A stretch of 40,568 nt of DNA, taken from assembly GCA_900547815.1 (NCBI GenBank), contig URHY01000011.1:1-40568 (forward strand), read 5' to 3'. Numbering within the stretch: position 1 is the stretch's first letter; each line of letters opens with the position of its first letter. Below, one piece after another: positions 33,254-40,568 of the stretch. Origin of the DNA: an uncultured Solobacterium sp. Lineage in GTDB: Bacteria; Bacillota_I; Bacilli_A; Erysipelotrichales; Erysipelotrichaceae. Under the pieces are notes generated by a model. That model saw only the letters and a list, made by a program, of their open reading frames with translations. It was not told the origin of the DNA and ran no database searches. The translations under genes were made by a program, and so were the position numbers.

Positions 33254-34399
33254 TTATTTTTCTTTGTACATGCAAGCACTATTTAAAATAATAAAACATA
33301 AAGTTCCCGTCGCAACAATATTGAGCGTACAGTCTAATAATCCATAAACCAATACGATTGCGATAAAACACATCATCATGCCAAATAAAGCTGGATTTTC
33401 TTTTCTAGTATTGGATACAAAAATTTCTTTATTCAGCACAAATATATAAGCTAGTAAAATAATTGTTCCAATGATTCCATAAGATAAAATCGAATCTATG
33501 TAGATATTATGCGCATGCGGTGCCTTATGACCGTTCACCAAAGGATAAAACTTTTTATATGTCTGAGGACCCCATCCAAAAAATGGATACATAGAAATAC
33601 ATAAAAATGCCGTTTTCCAAATTTTAATACGAGAGGCAAAAGTAGACATATCACTAATTCTTGGAATCAATGTTGGTTTTAAGAAAACTAAGCCACATAC
33701 ACATAATTCAAACACAGTAGAAGTAATAAACAATTTTTTCCAGCGAACACAATATAAGAATATTGGAAAAATCACCACAAAAGGTAATAATGCTGTTCTA
33801 GATCCAGTAAGATAAAGCACAAAGAAATTGAAGAGTGCAACCATAAAATATCCAATCTTACAAAGAATATTGTCATTTTTCACGAAACGATACATGCAGA
33901 TCACACAAACAAAATCAATAATCATCGCATAAATATTCGCATTCATAAACGTAGACGTAATTCTTCTTGTAGGTGAATTAAAAATATGAAATTCCAAGAA
34001 AGTGCGACCATTCGCAATTGAAATTTGATTAAACTGATATAAACCATAAATAGCCGCAAAAACAGAGAGAATAACAATCAGATCACACATGACTTCAAAA
34101 CTATTTTTTTTGATACTCTTACGATAATAAGCCCCATAAAGGCCAATCAATACAAATAGGCAAGTATTACCTAAACCATTCCAATTTGAATAGAGTAATG
34201 ACACAAAAAATTCCAGTCCTATAAAACTATATAAAAAAATAGCTCCCGTTTGATTTTTTATAGCCTTGACAAGCTTATGACGACAAAATGCTTGTAACAA
34301 TATGCATGCGATACCAACACTTGCTACTTCAAATGGTAAAAACAGAAAAAACGTTCCCAATAAAACCATTTTTTCATCTAAATTCATTTTCTTTAACAT
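33254..34399 (-). CDS. O-antigen ligase/polymerase-like membrane protein
   Basis: A 381-residue protein with about ten to eleven membrane helices and the Wzy_C/WaaL features GSRTALLPF and, in the long loop, FFGWGPQTYKKFYP followed by HAHNIYIDSILSYGIIG. In Gram-positives such proteins polymerise or ligate surface glycans; a lone copy with no other glycan genes nearby is not specific. ATG 34399 is preferred (GAAGGGAG upstream); the in-frame TTG 34414 includes the SD. The SD directly follows the T-run of the tRNA-Thr terminator, so expression seems to depend on readthrough or on an unseen promoter. Confidence 0.83.
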   Translation of the reverse strand: MLKKMNLDEKMVLLGTFFLFLPFEVASVGIACILLQAFCRHKLVKAIKNQTGAIFLYSFIGLEFFVSLLYSNWNGLGNTCLFVLIGLYGAYYRKSIKKNSFEVMCDLIVILSVFAAIYGLYQFNQISIANGRTFLEFHIFNSPTRRITSTFMNANIYAMIIDFVCVICMYRFVKNDNILCKIGYFMVALFNFFVLYLTGSRTALLPFVVIFPIFLYCVRWKKLFITSTVFELCVCGLVFLKPTLIPRISDMSTFASRIKIWKTAFLCISMYPFFGWGPQTYKKFYPLVNGHKAPHAHNIYIDSILSYGIIGTIILLAYIFVLNKEIFVSNTRKENPALFGMMMCFIAIVLVYGLLDCTLNIVATGTLCFIILNSACMYKEK

Positions 34400-34417
34400 G
34401 CGTTCTCCCTTCAAAAA

Positions 34418-34440
34418 AATAAGCTGGATTCACCAGCTTA
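34418..34440 (-). terminator. Terminator of tRNA-Thr abutting the next gene's SD
   Basis: On the minus strand, TAAGCTGG, TGAAT loop, CCAGCTTA, then a run of seven Ts whose end merges with GAAGGGAG, the SD of the downstream gene. Confidence 0.85.
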
Positions 34441-34451
34441 ATTTGAATTCA

Positions 34452-34526
34452 TGGTGCCGACTATCGGATTTGAACCAATGACCTACGCGTTACGAGTGCG
34501 TTGCACTACCACTGTGCTAAGTCGGC
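34452..34526 (-). tRNA. tRNA-Thr(CGU)
   Basis: A full cloverleaf: acceptor GCCGACT/AGTCGGC, D arm GCAC/GTGC with AGTGGTA loop, anticodon loop CTCGTAA (anticodon CGT), T arm ATTGG/CCGAT with loop TTCAAAT, and encoded ACCA at the 3' end (34455-34452). The anticodon stem has one A-C mismatch next to the loop. It reads ACG codons. Confidence 0.95.
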
Positions 34527-34560
34527 ATAAAGACTACCATTATAGGATAGTCTTATTTTT
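34527..34560. other. Imperfect hairpin between coiled-coil gene and tRNA-Thr
   Basis: AAGACTAcC and GgATAGTCTT arms flank a loop that reads TATAAT on the minus strand. It could be a weak terminator of the upstream gene or hold the tRNA -10. The T-run is short on the minus strand, and no good -35 is seen. Confidence 0.35.
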
Positions 34561-35834
34561 TATGATTGTAAAGCAGCAATCTGCTGTTGATAATATGTAA
34601 TTTGTTGCTGCAAAGAATATAACATCTGATTGTTCGTGTTGATCTGCGACTGAATATCTGTTGTATCTTCGCCAGCCTGTTGAGCATAAGCCAAATCAGA
34701 CTCTAGACTTTGAGCATATTGTGCATACGTGTTATAGTCTTGCTGTAAACCATTTAAAGTCACTTGGTACTCTTGAATCTTTTGTTCATTTTCAGCTTTT
34801 TTCTGTTCTTCTTCAACTTTAGCTTGGGCCTCAGCCTGTGTTTTTAAATTCTCCTGCTCTTTACATAAATCGATAAAATCTTTACCTGTCTTTGATTTAG
34901 ATAAATCATCCACATCTTCTTTTAAACTCTTAGACAAAGAGCTATATACAGATTGCATATCCGTAACTGCCATTTTTTCTTCGTCAGATTTTGCATCCCA
35001 ACCATTTAATAGTGTCATAATTTGTTGATAAGCAGGAAGTTTAGCTTCTTCTTTTGAAATTTGAAGTTCCTTGATATCTTTCAACAACGCTTTATATGTC
35101 TTTCCGGTTTGTTCTTTAAAATACTCATTGATTGATGTTTTCTGTTTATCTAATAATTTCTTATATCCAGAATCCAAATCCAAAAGTTCCAATTTTTCAG
35201 CATCGGACATCATATTATCTCCATACTCATCGGCATATGAAATAAGTTTATCATATGTTTTTTGTTGAGCGGGTGAAACAATATTTTGTGGATCATAAAC
35301 CAATACTTTATAAGAATAAACGCCTAAAGCAGCTACGCCCAATAAAATGACTCCCAAAACAATTTTTGTAACCTTGCTCATTGGTTTCTTTTTTTTTGGC
35401 TTTTTTGAGTCATTCTTTTTCTTAGGTTCTTTTGTTTTCTTCTTTTCTTTAGTTTCTTTTTTCTTTTCTTCAACCACAGATTTTTTATCAGCTTCTTGAT
35501 CATCATTTGACATATCTTGCAACATCGCATGAACAAGATTCAATGCATCATTGGATTGTTCACTTTCAATTGAAGATGTAGTAAAATCATCATCCGTGCT
35601 TACCAAATTTGTTTTTTGATCTTCATAAAATTGTTCTTCTTCCGCAATTGTTTTTTGACCACGTTCTTTTCGAAGCATATCTAAAGCAGAAGACATCGTC
35701 TTTTCAGCCTGTTTTCTTTCTTCATCGCTCATTTCATGAACGGTTTTTGGTTTTTTTAACTCCTCGTTATATTCAGTTTTTTTATCTAAAAGTGCTTTTG
35801 AATAAGCATCTATGTTTTTATCTTTTTTACTCAT
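34560..35834 (-). CDS. Single-pass membrane protein with coiled-coil exterior
   Basis: A 424-residue protein without a known family. The N-terminal 150 residues are cytoplasmic, charged and low-complexity with a Lys/Glu-rich stretch (about 120-155). One membrane segment lies at about 155-177, and the rest is outside, mostly helical with clear coiled coils near the end (about 330-424, rich in Gln, Glu and Ala). DKLISYADEYGDNMMSDAEKLELL and GYKKLLDKQKTSINEYFKE look like repeats of a small helical unit. Such proteins often organise the envelope or sense cell-wall state, but no direct evidence exists here. AAGGAAA lies before the ATG. It follows the nitroreductase gene. Confidence 0.75.
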   Translation of the reverse strand: MSKKDKNIDAYSKALLDKKTEYNEELKKPKTVHEMSDEERKQAEKTMSSALDMLRKERGQKTIAEEEQFYEDQKTNLVSTDDDFTTSSIESEQSNDALNLVHAMLQDMSNDDQEADKKSVVEEKKKETKEKKKTKEPKKKNDSKKPKKKKPMSKVTKIVLGVILLGVAALGVYSYKVLVYDPQNIVSPAQQKTYDKLISYADEYGDNMMSDAEKLELLDLDSGYKKLLDKQKTSINEYFKEQTGKTYKALLKDIKELQISKEEAKLPAYQQIMTLLNGWDAKSDEEKMAVTDMQSVYSSLSKSLKEDVDDLSKSKTGKDFIDLCKEQENLKTQAEAQAKVEEEQKKAENEQKIQEYQVTLNGLQQDYNTYAQYAQSLESDLAYAQQAGEDTTDIQSQINTNNQMLYSLQQQITYYQQQIAALQS

Positions 35835-35870
35835 AATATATTTTCCTTAGTTCCTATATATTCTAACACA

Positions 35871-36650
35871 TTATAAGCCTTCTTTTTCAACAAATTCATA
35901 AAAAGATTTTTCTTTCAAAAAATCCTTTCTATCCACCTTTCCCACTGTTTGAGAATAAATAATAAACTCATTTTCCCCATCTAATTCAAACATTTCATCA
36001 CAAATCGTAGTTACACATGCTCCAATTCCACAAGTACCCAAGTCAATGCTTGTACTAGCTAAATAGATATTTTCTCCTACATGACCTAGATCAACTAGTG
36101 CAATACGATGCGCAAGATTACCATAACGCCACTCTGTACGATAGGGTATATAACTAAAATAGAAAATCACATTTGCTTTTAAAGCCCACAACTGCCTGCA
36201 TAATGAAGCAGATAAAACATCAGACACTTTGTCAATCGGATTCAAAAACTCAATACGATGTTCCATCGGTAAATAATGATAGGTTCCAGGTTGTAAACCT
36301 TCTACATTTTGACACACGAAATAAAGTTCAAAGCCATGACGAGCTCCTCCAGAAGGTACTGTACGCAATGTTGCATAATGCTTTCCACGAAGTTGTTTAA
36401 CACCTTGGCAAGTCCAAAGAATATAGGAAAGTTCTAATAAAGACATCGGTTCTTGCGTATAAACTCGACTACTGTGGCGTGTATTAATAATTTCTAAAAA
36501 GTCAGAATGAATAGATAAATCTTTAAAGTTTTTAGGAAGTTCAATCGATTCTTTACGCATCGCTTTTTTTACTAAAGGTGGTTGTGGAAGTCTTTTATCT
36601 TGATCCGATTCAAATTCTTCCACATCATATTTTAATTCTGAATAATCCAT
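35871..36650 (-). CDS. SagB-type nitroreductase-family oxidoreductase
   Basis: A 259-residue FMN-dependent nitroreductase-fold protein of the SagB/thcOx group. FMN-binding RHSSR (58-62), then LRTVPSGGARHGFELYFV (about 94-111), and the C-terminal DLGHVGENIYLASTSIDLGTCGIGA segment. Family members oxidise thiazolines/oxazolines in RiPP clusters, but many are stand-alone reductases. No cyclodehydratase, precursor peptide or transporter lies nearby, so a RiPP role is not supported. The SD AAAGGA is 5 nt from the ATG, 13 nt after the MoxR-like gene. Confidence 0.9.
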   Translation of the reverse strand: MDYSELKYDVEEFESDQDKRLPQPPLVKKAMRKESIELPKNFKDLSIHSDFLEIINTRHSSRVYTQEPMSLLELSYILWTCQGVKQLRGKHYATLRTVPSGGARHGFELYFVCQNVEGLQPGTYHYLPMEHRIEFLNPIDKVSDVLSASLCRQLWALKANVIFYFSYIPYRTEWRYGNLAHRIALVDLGHVGENIYLASTSIDLGTCGIGACVTTICDEMFELDGENEFIIYSQTVGKVDRKDFLKEKSFYEFVEKEGL

Positions 36651-36663
36651 ATATTTCCTTTCT

Positions 36664-38133
36664 TTAATGAGCTAACTCATCTAATAATCTTGCCTTTTGT
36701 GTTCCAATCAATAGTACTTGTTTATATTTCTCATAAACATCGATTGTATGTGAACTTAAATATAAGGCCATTTCAGGTGACATTGTTAAATTTGTAACAA
36801 ATATTGTCATTTCCTGCCCATTCTTAAATGCACTTTCCATAAATTCAAACGCATTTAAAATCTGCATCTTCAAACTAGATTCAATGGATTCCATCTTTTC
36901 TTTCTGTTTAAAGAACGGGTTTGTGCAAGAATCAAAACGAGACTTAGGATCTAAACTTTCATCCACATTCATTTTTTGAATTTGATTTAAGACCACTTCG
37001 TATTCATGTTTCTTAGAAATACTTAATAATTCAGCTTGTAACTTAAAATGATAAGCATCTATAAATTCTTTAACACAAGACTTATAAGAAGAGACCATTT
37101 TCTTTCGATAATCCTTTAAAAAACTATACCATAAATCTGTACAATTCTTTTCAAAAGAATATACATTCACTTGTCTTAATAAACCATCCATCACCAAATT
37201 GACAACAGATACTCTTTCATCAAAATCCGCATTGAATAATCTTGCGTAAATCGTACTCGATACATTTCCACTTAAGATATCATCAATGCCATAATCATCC
37301 TGATATTTTTTATATACTAAATAATACGCAAACACATCTTCCGCAATATCTTCATGATGCAAATATTCATAAATCGTATCCTGAGAAATGTCTAAATTCA
37401 TTTTTTCATATGTATATAATAAATAAGATAAATCTTCCCAGCCTCTTGCCGTCACAAATTCCATACCATCTACACTTGTTGAAACTTTATAAAAATTTGT
37501 TGGTTTTAATTCCAAGTAACTTAAAATCATCGGATGAATATGTTTAGATATTGCATATTCTTTCCACACATAATAATCTGTTTCTACATGAATATAGCGA
37601 ATACGATCCATTGTCACTACATCAAAATCGCGAACAGATTTGTTGTATTCACTTGGATTGCCTGCTGCGACAATGATCCAGCCTTCCGGTACTTTTTGAT
37701 TTCCAAAAGTTTTATTCTGTAAAAATTGAAGCATAGTAGGCGCCAATGTTTCGGATACACAATTGATTTCATCAATAAAGAGAATACCTTCTTTTAAGCC
37801 TGTTTCTTCCATCTTTGAATATACACTCGCAATAATTTCACTCATCGTATATTCTGTAATGGAATAGGTTTTGCCTTGAAATTCTTTTTCTTGAATAAAA
37901 GGAAGTCCCACTGCACTTTGACGCGTATGATGTGTAATTGTATAACTGACAAGCCCTATTTGACATTCCTTTGAAATCTGTTCCATAATCTGTGTTTTTC
38001 CAATACCAGGAGGACCAATCAATAATAATGGTCTTTGATTCTTGGCTTCAATTTCATATTCACCAAATGTATTCTTTGATAAATAAGCCTTGACGGTATT
38101 TTTTATTTCGTTTTTTGCCTGTAATATATTCAT
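36664..38133 (-). CDS. MoxR-type AAA+ ATPase
   Basis: A 489-residue protein with an N-terminal MoxR-like AAA+ domain: Walker A GPPGIGKT (40-47), Walker B GILFIDEINC (about 117-126), sensor AAGNPSEYN (about 158-166) and arginine-containing MDRIRYIHVE. The C-terminal about 200 residues are helical and carry no motif I know. MoxR ATPases act with VWA-domain partners to insert metals or remodel complexes. ATG 38133 overlaps the VWA gene's stop as ATGA (38130-38133) and follows GGAAGA, fixing the start over the in-frame 38166. Confidence 0.93.
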   Translation of the reverse strand: MNILQAKNEIKNTVKAYLSKNTFGEYEIEAKNQRPLLLIGPPGIGKTQIMEQISKECQIGLVSYTITHHTRQSAVGLPFIQEKEFQGKTYSITEYTMSEIIASVYSKMEETGLKEGILFIDEINCVSETLAPTMLQFLQNKTFGNQKVPEGWIIVAAGNPSEYNKSVRDFDVVTMDRIRYIHVETDYYVWKEYAISKHIHPMILSYLELKPTNFYKVSTSVDGMEFVTARGWEDLSYLLYTYEKMNLDISQDTIYEYLHHEDIAEDVFAYYLVYKKYQDDYGIDDILSGNVSSTIYARLFNADFDERVSVVNLVMDGLLRQVNVYSFEKNCTDLWYSFLKDYRKKMVSSYKSCVKEFIDAYHFKLQAELLSISKKHEYEVVLNQIQKMNVDESLDPKSRFDSCTNPFFKQKEKMESIESSLKMQILNAFEFMESAFKNGQEMTIFVTNLTMSPEMALYLSSHTIDVYEKYKQVLLIGTQKARLLDELAH

Positions 38134-39398
38134 AACTTTTCTTCCAATCTGTATTGAATCGCCCAAGAAGGCACTTTACTTTGATCATACTCTTCTAAAT
38201 AGATGAATGCCGTTTTATAAGCCGGACACTTTTTTGGATAAATACCTTTTCCATCTGTAAAATAAAGTAAACCACAAAGATTTTGAAATACTTTTTGATT
38301 CACCAAATCATTCACATAGCTAAATACCGGTCTAAAATCGGTATTCCCTCCACCCACTAAAGTAAATGAATCCAATAATTGATCCATCTCATTTTGATTA
38401 GAAATAACATTTTCTTTTCGAATTCTGTCATCACATTGAATGATATGTACCTTACATGATTTATAAAACATATTTGAAGTGCTCAAAATACTATATGTAT
38501 TGGATATAAAACGTTTCGCAAGATTTTCATCAATAGAATAACTTGTATCCAATACAATCACAAACTCATAGATTTTCTTAACTTCTTTTGTTTCTAAAGG
38601 CTCGATCAAAGGCATGTTTTTATATATCGACATTCCATATGTATAATATGAAAGGTCAAACTCATCATCATTGATCTGTATTTCTTCTTTCATAATACTA
38701 AAACGTTTCAAAAATTGTGAAAATGAATATTTCGATTTCTTTGCCTGTAAACTCGATACAAGAAAGGCATCCCCATCGTCATTCTCTTTACCTTTTTGTT
38801 TATGATCAAAAAGCGTCTGTTTTGCGACATTCTGCCACTTTTTTTGAGTCGAAGAAGATTGAGGTATTTTTTCATCCTTTTCTGTAGGCCATGATGCATG
38901 ATCATCTACCACAAATTCATAGTATAAATTTTGAATATCATCCCTTGTACAAAGCCATTCATAAACTGTTATACAACTCAATCCATCCAACTTTTCGATT
39001 TGGTGATATACATCTTTTCGAGCATAGGATAAGATTCGTGAAACACTTTTTTTATGCATTGAATCCAAAGTATATTCCACCACAATATCACAAGCAACAT
39101 TCCAAATAAATTCTATACGATTTTTTCTTAGCCAAATATGACTATAAAGACAATGTAAAACACTATGCATATAGGCTCGATTTAAAAATAGTGAATTCTT
39201 TTTAAATAAATCAATCACCTTTAATGGATTGTAGTAAAAATAAACTCCATTTGTAGCACATATAGATACACGTTCATCCTCTTTAAATATCAACGTATTT
39301 AATGCCGTTAAAAAATGTGGCATATCCATATAGAGTTCTGTTTTAACAAGTTCTAATATATGAATTGCCTTTTCCTTTTCCCAATCACTTTGACGCAT
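38130..39398 (-). CDS. DUF2201-type protein with VWA-like domain
   Basis: A 422-residue protein. The N-terminal DUF2201 metallopeptidase-like region contains MHSVLHCLYSH (about 77-87), where related families usually have HExxH; here the Glu is Ser (H78-S-V-L-H82). An acidic/basic low-complexity linker (about 165-220) follows. The C-terminal VWA-like domain keeps the metal-binding residues DTSYS (284-288) and TD (353-354) in GGGNTDFRPVF. It is the usual partner of the following MoxR ATPase. Its start shares TAATG with the LRR gene; GAGG is 7 nt upstream. The N-terminal domain may be inactive as a peptidase. Confidence 0.88.
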   Translation of the reverse strand: MRQSDWEKEKAIHILELVKTELYMDMPHFLTALNTLIFKEDERVSICATNGVYFYYNPLKVIDLFKKNSLFLNRAYMHSVLHCLYSHIWLRKNRIEFIWNVACDIVVEYTLDSMHKKSVSRILSYARKDVYHQIEKLDGLSCITVYEWLCTRDDIQNLYYEFVVDDHASWPTEKDEKIPQSSSTQKKWQNVAKQTLFDHKQKGKENDDGDAFLVSSLQAKKSKYSFSQFLKRFSIMKEEIQINDDEFDLSYYTYGMSIYKNMPLIEPLETKEVKKIYEFVIVLDTSYSIDENLAKRFISNTYSILSTSNMFYKSCKVHIIQCDDRIRKENVISNQNEMDQLLDSFTLVGGGNTDFRPVFSYVNDLVNQKVFQNLCGLLYFTDGKGIYPKKCPAYKTAFIYLEEYDQSKVPSWAIQYRLEEKL

Positions 39399-40303
39399 TA
39401 AAAATCCTCAAAAGAATATGTAGATGACAATGAAAACATCTTATTCTTTAATTCCATCAATATCGTCCTTACTTCTAAATCTATTTCTTTAGAAATCAAT
39501 TCATCCAATTCATTCTTATCTATGCATTTTTCATCAATCAATTTTTCCACCATACCACATATATCTTTATATGATAGTAAATAAGAAGTCAAATCATGTG
39601 CTCTTAAATAAAGAACGTATTGTTCAGAACCCATCATAAGTCTTAGAATCGCGACATGAAAGATACATGATTCACTTTCTTCTGCACATAATTTTTCAAA
39701 GCAGGCATCATAACCATCAAAATCAACTTTCCCATCTTTAAAGCACTGTCGCATACGAAAGCCTTCCCCTTCTATATTTAGGGCAAAGATATGAGCTGGG
39801 CCCACCTCATCATAACCACCAATATATTCTGGATAAAATATAGAGCCATCTATAAAATCAACTTCTACATCCCATGTGATTTGGGTCAATATTTGTTTTA
39901 AAATCGTTTCAGAAAATATAGAACAGTCATAATAGATATGATTGAGTCTTAAACAATTCATAAACACATCACTACCAATATTCATTAAACTAGATGGTAC
40001 ATATATTTCTTTTAGCTTTCGACAATTATAGAACGCATAATCCCCTATTTTTTTAACATTTCTACCAAGCTTAACACTTTCAACATCATTACCACTACAC
40101 ACATGATAATTTGAAGGAATCTCATGACTTAAAATAGTTTTTGATAAATCGACTTCTTTTGAAGAAAAACAATAATCTGCAATTTCACGAACCATATATC
40201 CATCAATACATTCAGGTATTTCTATTGTGGGACAAGTAGAATAGACTCGATTGATGCGAATTGAATCTTCATTTATTTTTTCATAATATACACAAATTTC
40301 CAT
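39398..40303 (-). CDS. BspA-type LRR protein of the MoxR-VWA operon
   Basis: A 301-residue protein. Residues about 30-140 form BspA/LRR_5-type leucine-rich repeats (VKLGRNVKKIGDYAFYNCRKLKEIYVPSSLMNIGSDVFMNC). The rest has an alpha/beta region (about 145-215) and a helical C-terminus (about 225-300) that resembles no family I can name. There is no signal peptide. ATG 40303 is chosen: it lies exactly 6 nt after a perfect TATAAT, just behind the tRNA-Leu terminator; the in-frame start at 40336 falls inside that hairpin. It heads the VWA/MoxR transcript, whose products may form one complex with it (inference). Confidence 0.8.
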   Translation of the reverse strand: MEICVYYEKINEDSIRINRVYSTCPTIEIPECIDGYMVREIADYCFSSKEVDLSKTILSHEIPSNYHVCSGNDVESVKLGRNVKKIGDYAFYNCRKLKEIYVPSSLMNIGSDVFMNCLRLNHIYYDCSIFSETILKQILTQITWDVEVDFIDGSIFYPEYIGGYDEVGPAHIFALNIEGEGFRMRQCFKDGKVDFDGYDACFEKLCAEESESCIFHVAILRLMMGSEQYVLYLRAHDLTSYLLSYKDICGMVEKLIDEKCIDKNELDELISKEIDLEVRTILMELKNKMFSLSSTYSFEDF

Positions 40304-40309
40304 ACAAAA

Positions 40310-40315
40310 ATTATA
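40310..40315 (-). promoter_or_regulatory. -10 element of the LRR-VWA-MoxR operon, predicting a leaderless mRNA
   Basis: Perfect TATAAT on the minus strand, then TTTTGT and the ATG at 40303. The -35 is weak (TTGTCT at 15-bp spacing or AGTTGT at 17 bp) and overlaps the tRNA-Leu terminator. No SD is visible. Confidence 0.55.
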
Positions 40316-40322
40316 ACATAAA

Positions 40323-40353
40323 ACAAAAAAAGACAACTACCAAAGTAATTGTC
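40323..40353 (-). terminator. Terminator of tRNA-Leu
   Basis: On the minus strand, GACAATTAC (40353-40345), loop TTTG, GTAGTTGTC (40340-40332), then seven Ts. Confidence 0.88.
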
Positions 40354-40365
40354 TACATTTACAAG

Positions 40366-40449
40366 TGGTGCGGGTGAAGGGACTCGAACCCCCACGCCGA
40401 AGGCGCCAGATCCTAAGTCTGGTGCGTCTGCCAATTTCGCCACACCCGC
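40366..40449 (-). tRNA. tRNA-Leu(UAG)
   Basis: Class II tRNA: acceptor GCGGGTG/CACCCGC, anticodon stem CCAGA/TCTGG with loop CTTAGGA (anticodon TAG), short variable arm CGCCTTCGGCG, T arm GGGGGTTCGAGTCCC, and encoded CCA at 40368-40366. It reads CUA, and possibly other CUN, codons. Confidence 0.96.
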
Positions 40450-40468
40450 ATTTCCAACGTGCCCACAT

Positions 40469-40497
40469 ATAATACACTAACAAAAAATAAAATGCAA
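40469..40497 (-). promoter_or_regulatory. Promoter of tRNA-Leu
   Basis: On the minus strand, TTGCAT (40497-40492), 17-bp spacer, TATTAT (40474-40469); predicted start near 40462, about 12 nt before the mature 5' end. Confidence 0.75.
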
Positions 40498-40528
40498 GTA
40501 CTTTTTAAAAAAATAGTGATTACGCATG

Positions 40529-40564
40529 AAATAATCTTCAAAATTTCGTGATTTAAGATTATTT
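40529..40564. repeat. Inverted repeat at the window edge
   Basis: AAATAATCTT (40529-40538) and AAGATTATTT (40555-40564) form a perfect 10-bp inverted repeat around a 16-base loop. It has no clear T-run for either strand, so it may be an operator or a weak terminator of a gene outside the window. Confidence 0.4.
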
Positions 40565-40568
40565 ATTT

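Noticed and set aside
35871..36650. RiPP (thiazole/oxazole peptide) cluster suggested by the SagB-like gene
   Set aside because: No cyclodehydratase, precursor peptide, protease or exporter nearby.

Overview
The window is an AT-rich, gene-dense piece of a low-GC Gram-positive (Bacillota) chromosome. A sufCDSUB iron-sulfur operon, CIRCE-controlled clpB, PrsA-like foldases, a WXG100/EssC type VII secretion locus and an A-type flavodiiron protein together suggest an anaerobic or microaerophilic gut-type Firmicute. Erysipelotrichia is my best guess, but this is inferred from gene content and order; there is no rRNA here. No prophage, IS transposase, CRISPR array or plasmid gene was found.

Layout. 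1-2.5 kb: cytoplasmic-looking leucine-rich-repeat protein (-), cold-shock protein (+) and HD hydrolase (+). 2.5-9.4 kb: minus-strand operon sufC-sufD-sufS-sufU-sufB, then 5-formyl-THF cyclo-ligase, an SGNH hydrolase and an unknown protein; starts overlap preceding stops and Shine-Dalgarno (SD) sequences lie inside the upstream gene. 9.5-11.4 kb: two PrsA-like proteins (+). 11.4-20.7 kb: minus-strand type VII secretion (T7SS) operon: FHA protein, EssB/YukC-like membrane kinase, Ig-like protein, EssC ATPase with FHA domain, EsaB-like ubiquitin-fold protein, two WXG100 proteins, a 57-residue protein, a beta-rich candidate substrate, and DUF4176. 20.8-23.9 kb: small membrane protein (+), membrane protein with helical repeats, serine acetyltransferase, sirtuin. 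23.9-26.6 kb: clpB. 26.6-30.7 kb: transaldolase-family aldolase, divergent DeoR regulator, nagA and flavodiiron protein. 30.7-34.4 kb: rRNA m5C methyltransferase, M23 peptidase and O-antigen-ligase-like protein behind tRNA-Thr. 34.5-40.3 kb: coiled-coil membrane protein, SagB-type nitroreductase, MoxR ATPase, VWA/DUF2201 protein and BspA-like LRR protein. 40.4 kb: tRNA-Leu.

The part most likely to be under-described is the T7SS locus. Its EssB/YukC-like protein keeps the residues of a working Ser/Thr kinase, where the known EssB/YukC proteins are pseudokinases. Two FHA (phosphothreonine-binding) modules lie in the same operon, one on EssC itself. EssC keeps only one P-loop ATPase, and EsaA and EssA are not recognisable in the window. 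This points to a reduced T7SS that may be controlled by phosphorylation (inference).

Two genome-style features recur. At least four genes without an SD have a -10 hexamer exactly 6 nt before the ATG, which predicts leaderless mRNAs. Several stop codons lie inside intrinsic terminator hairpins.
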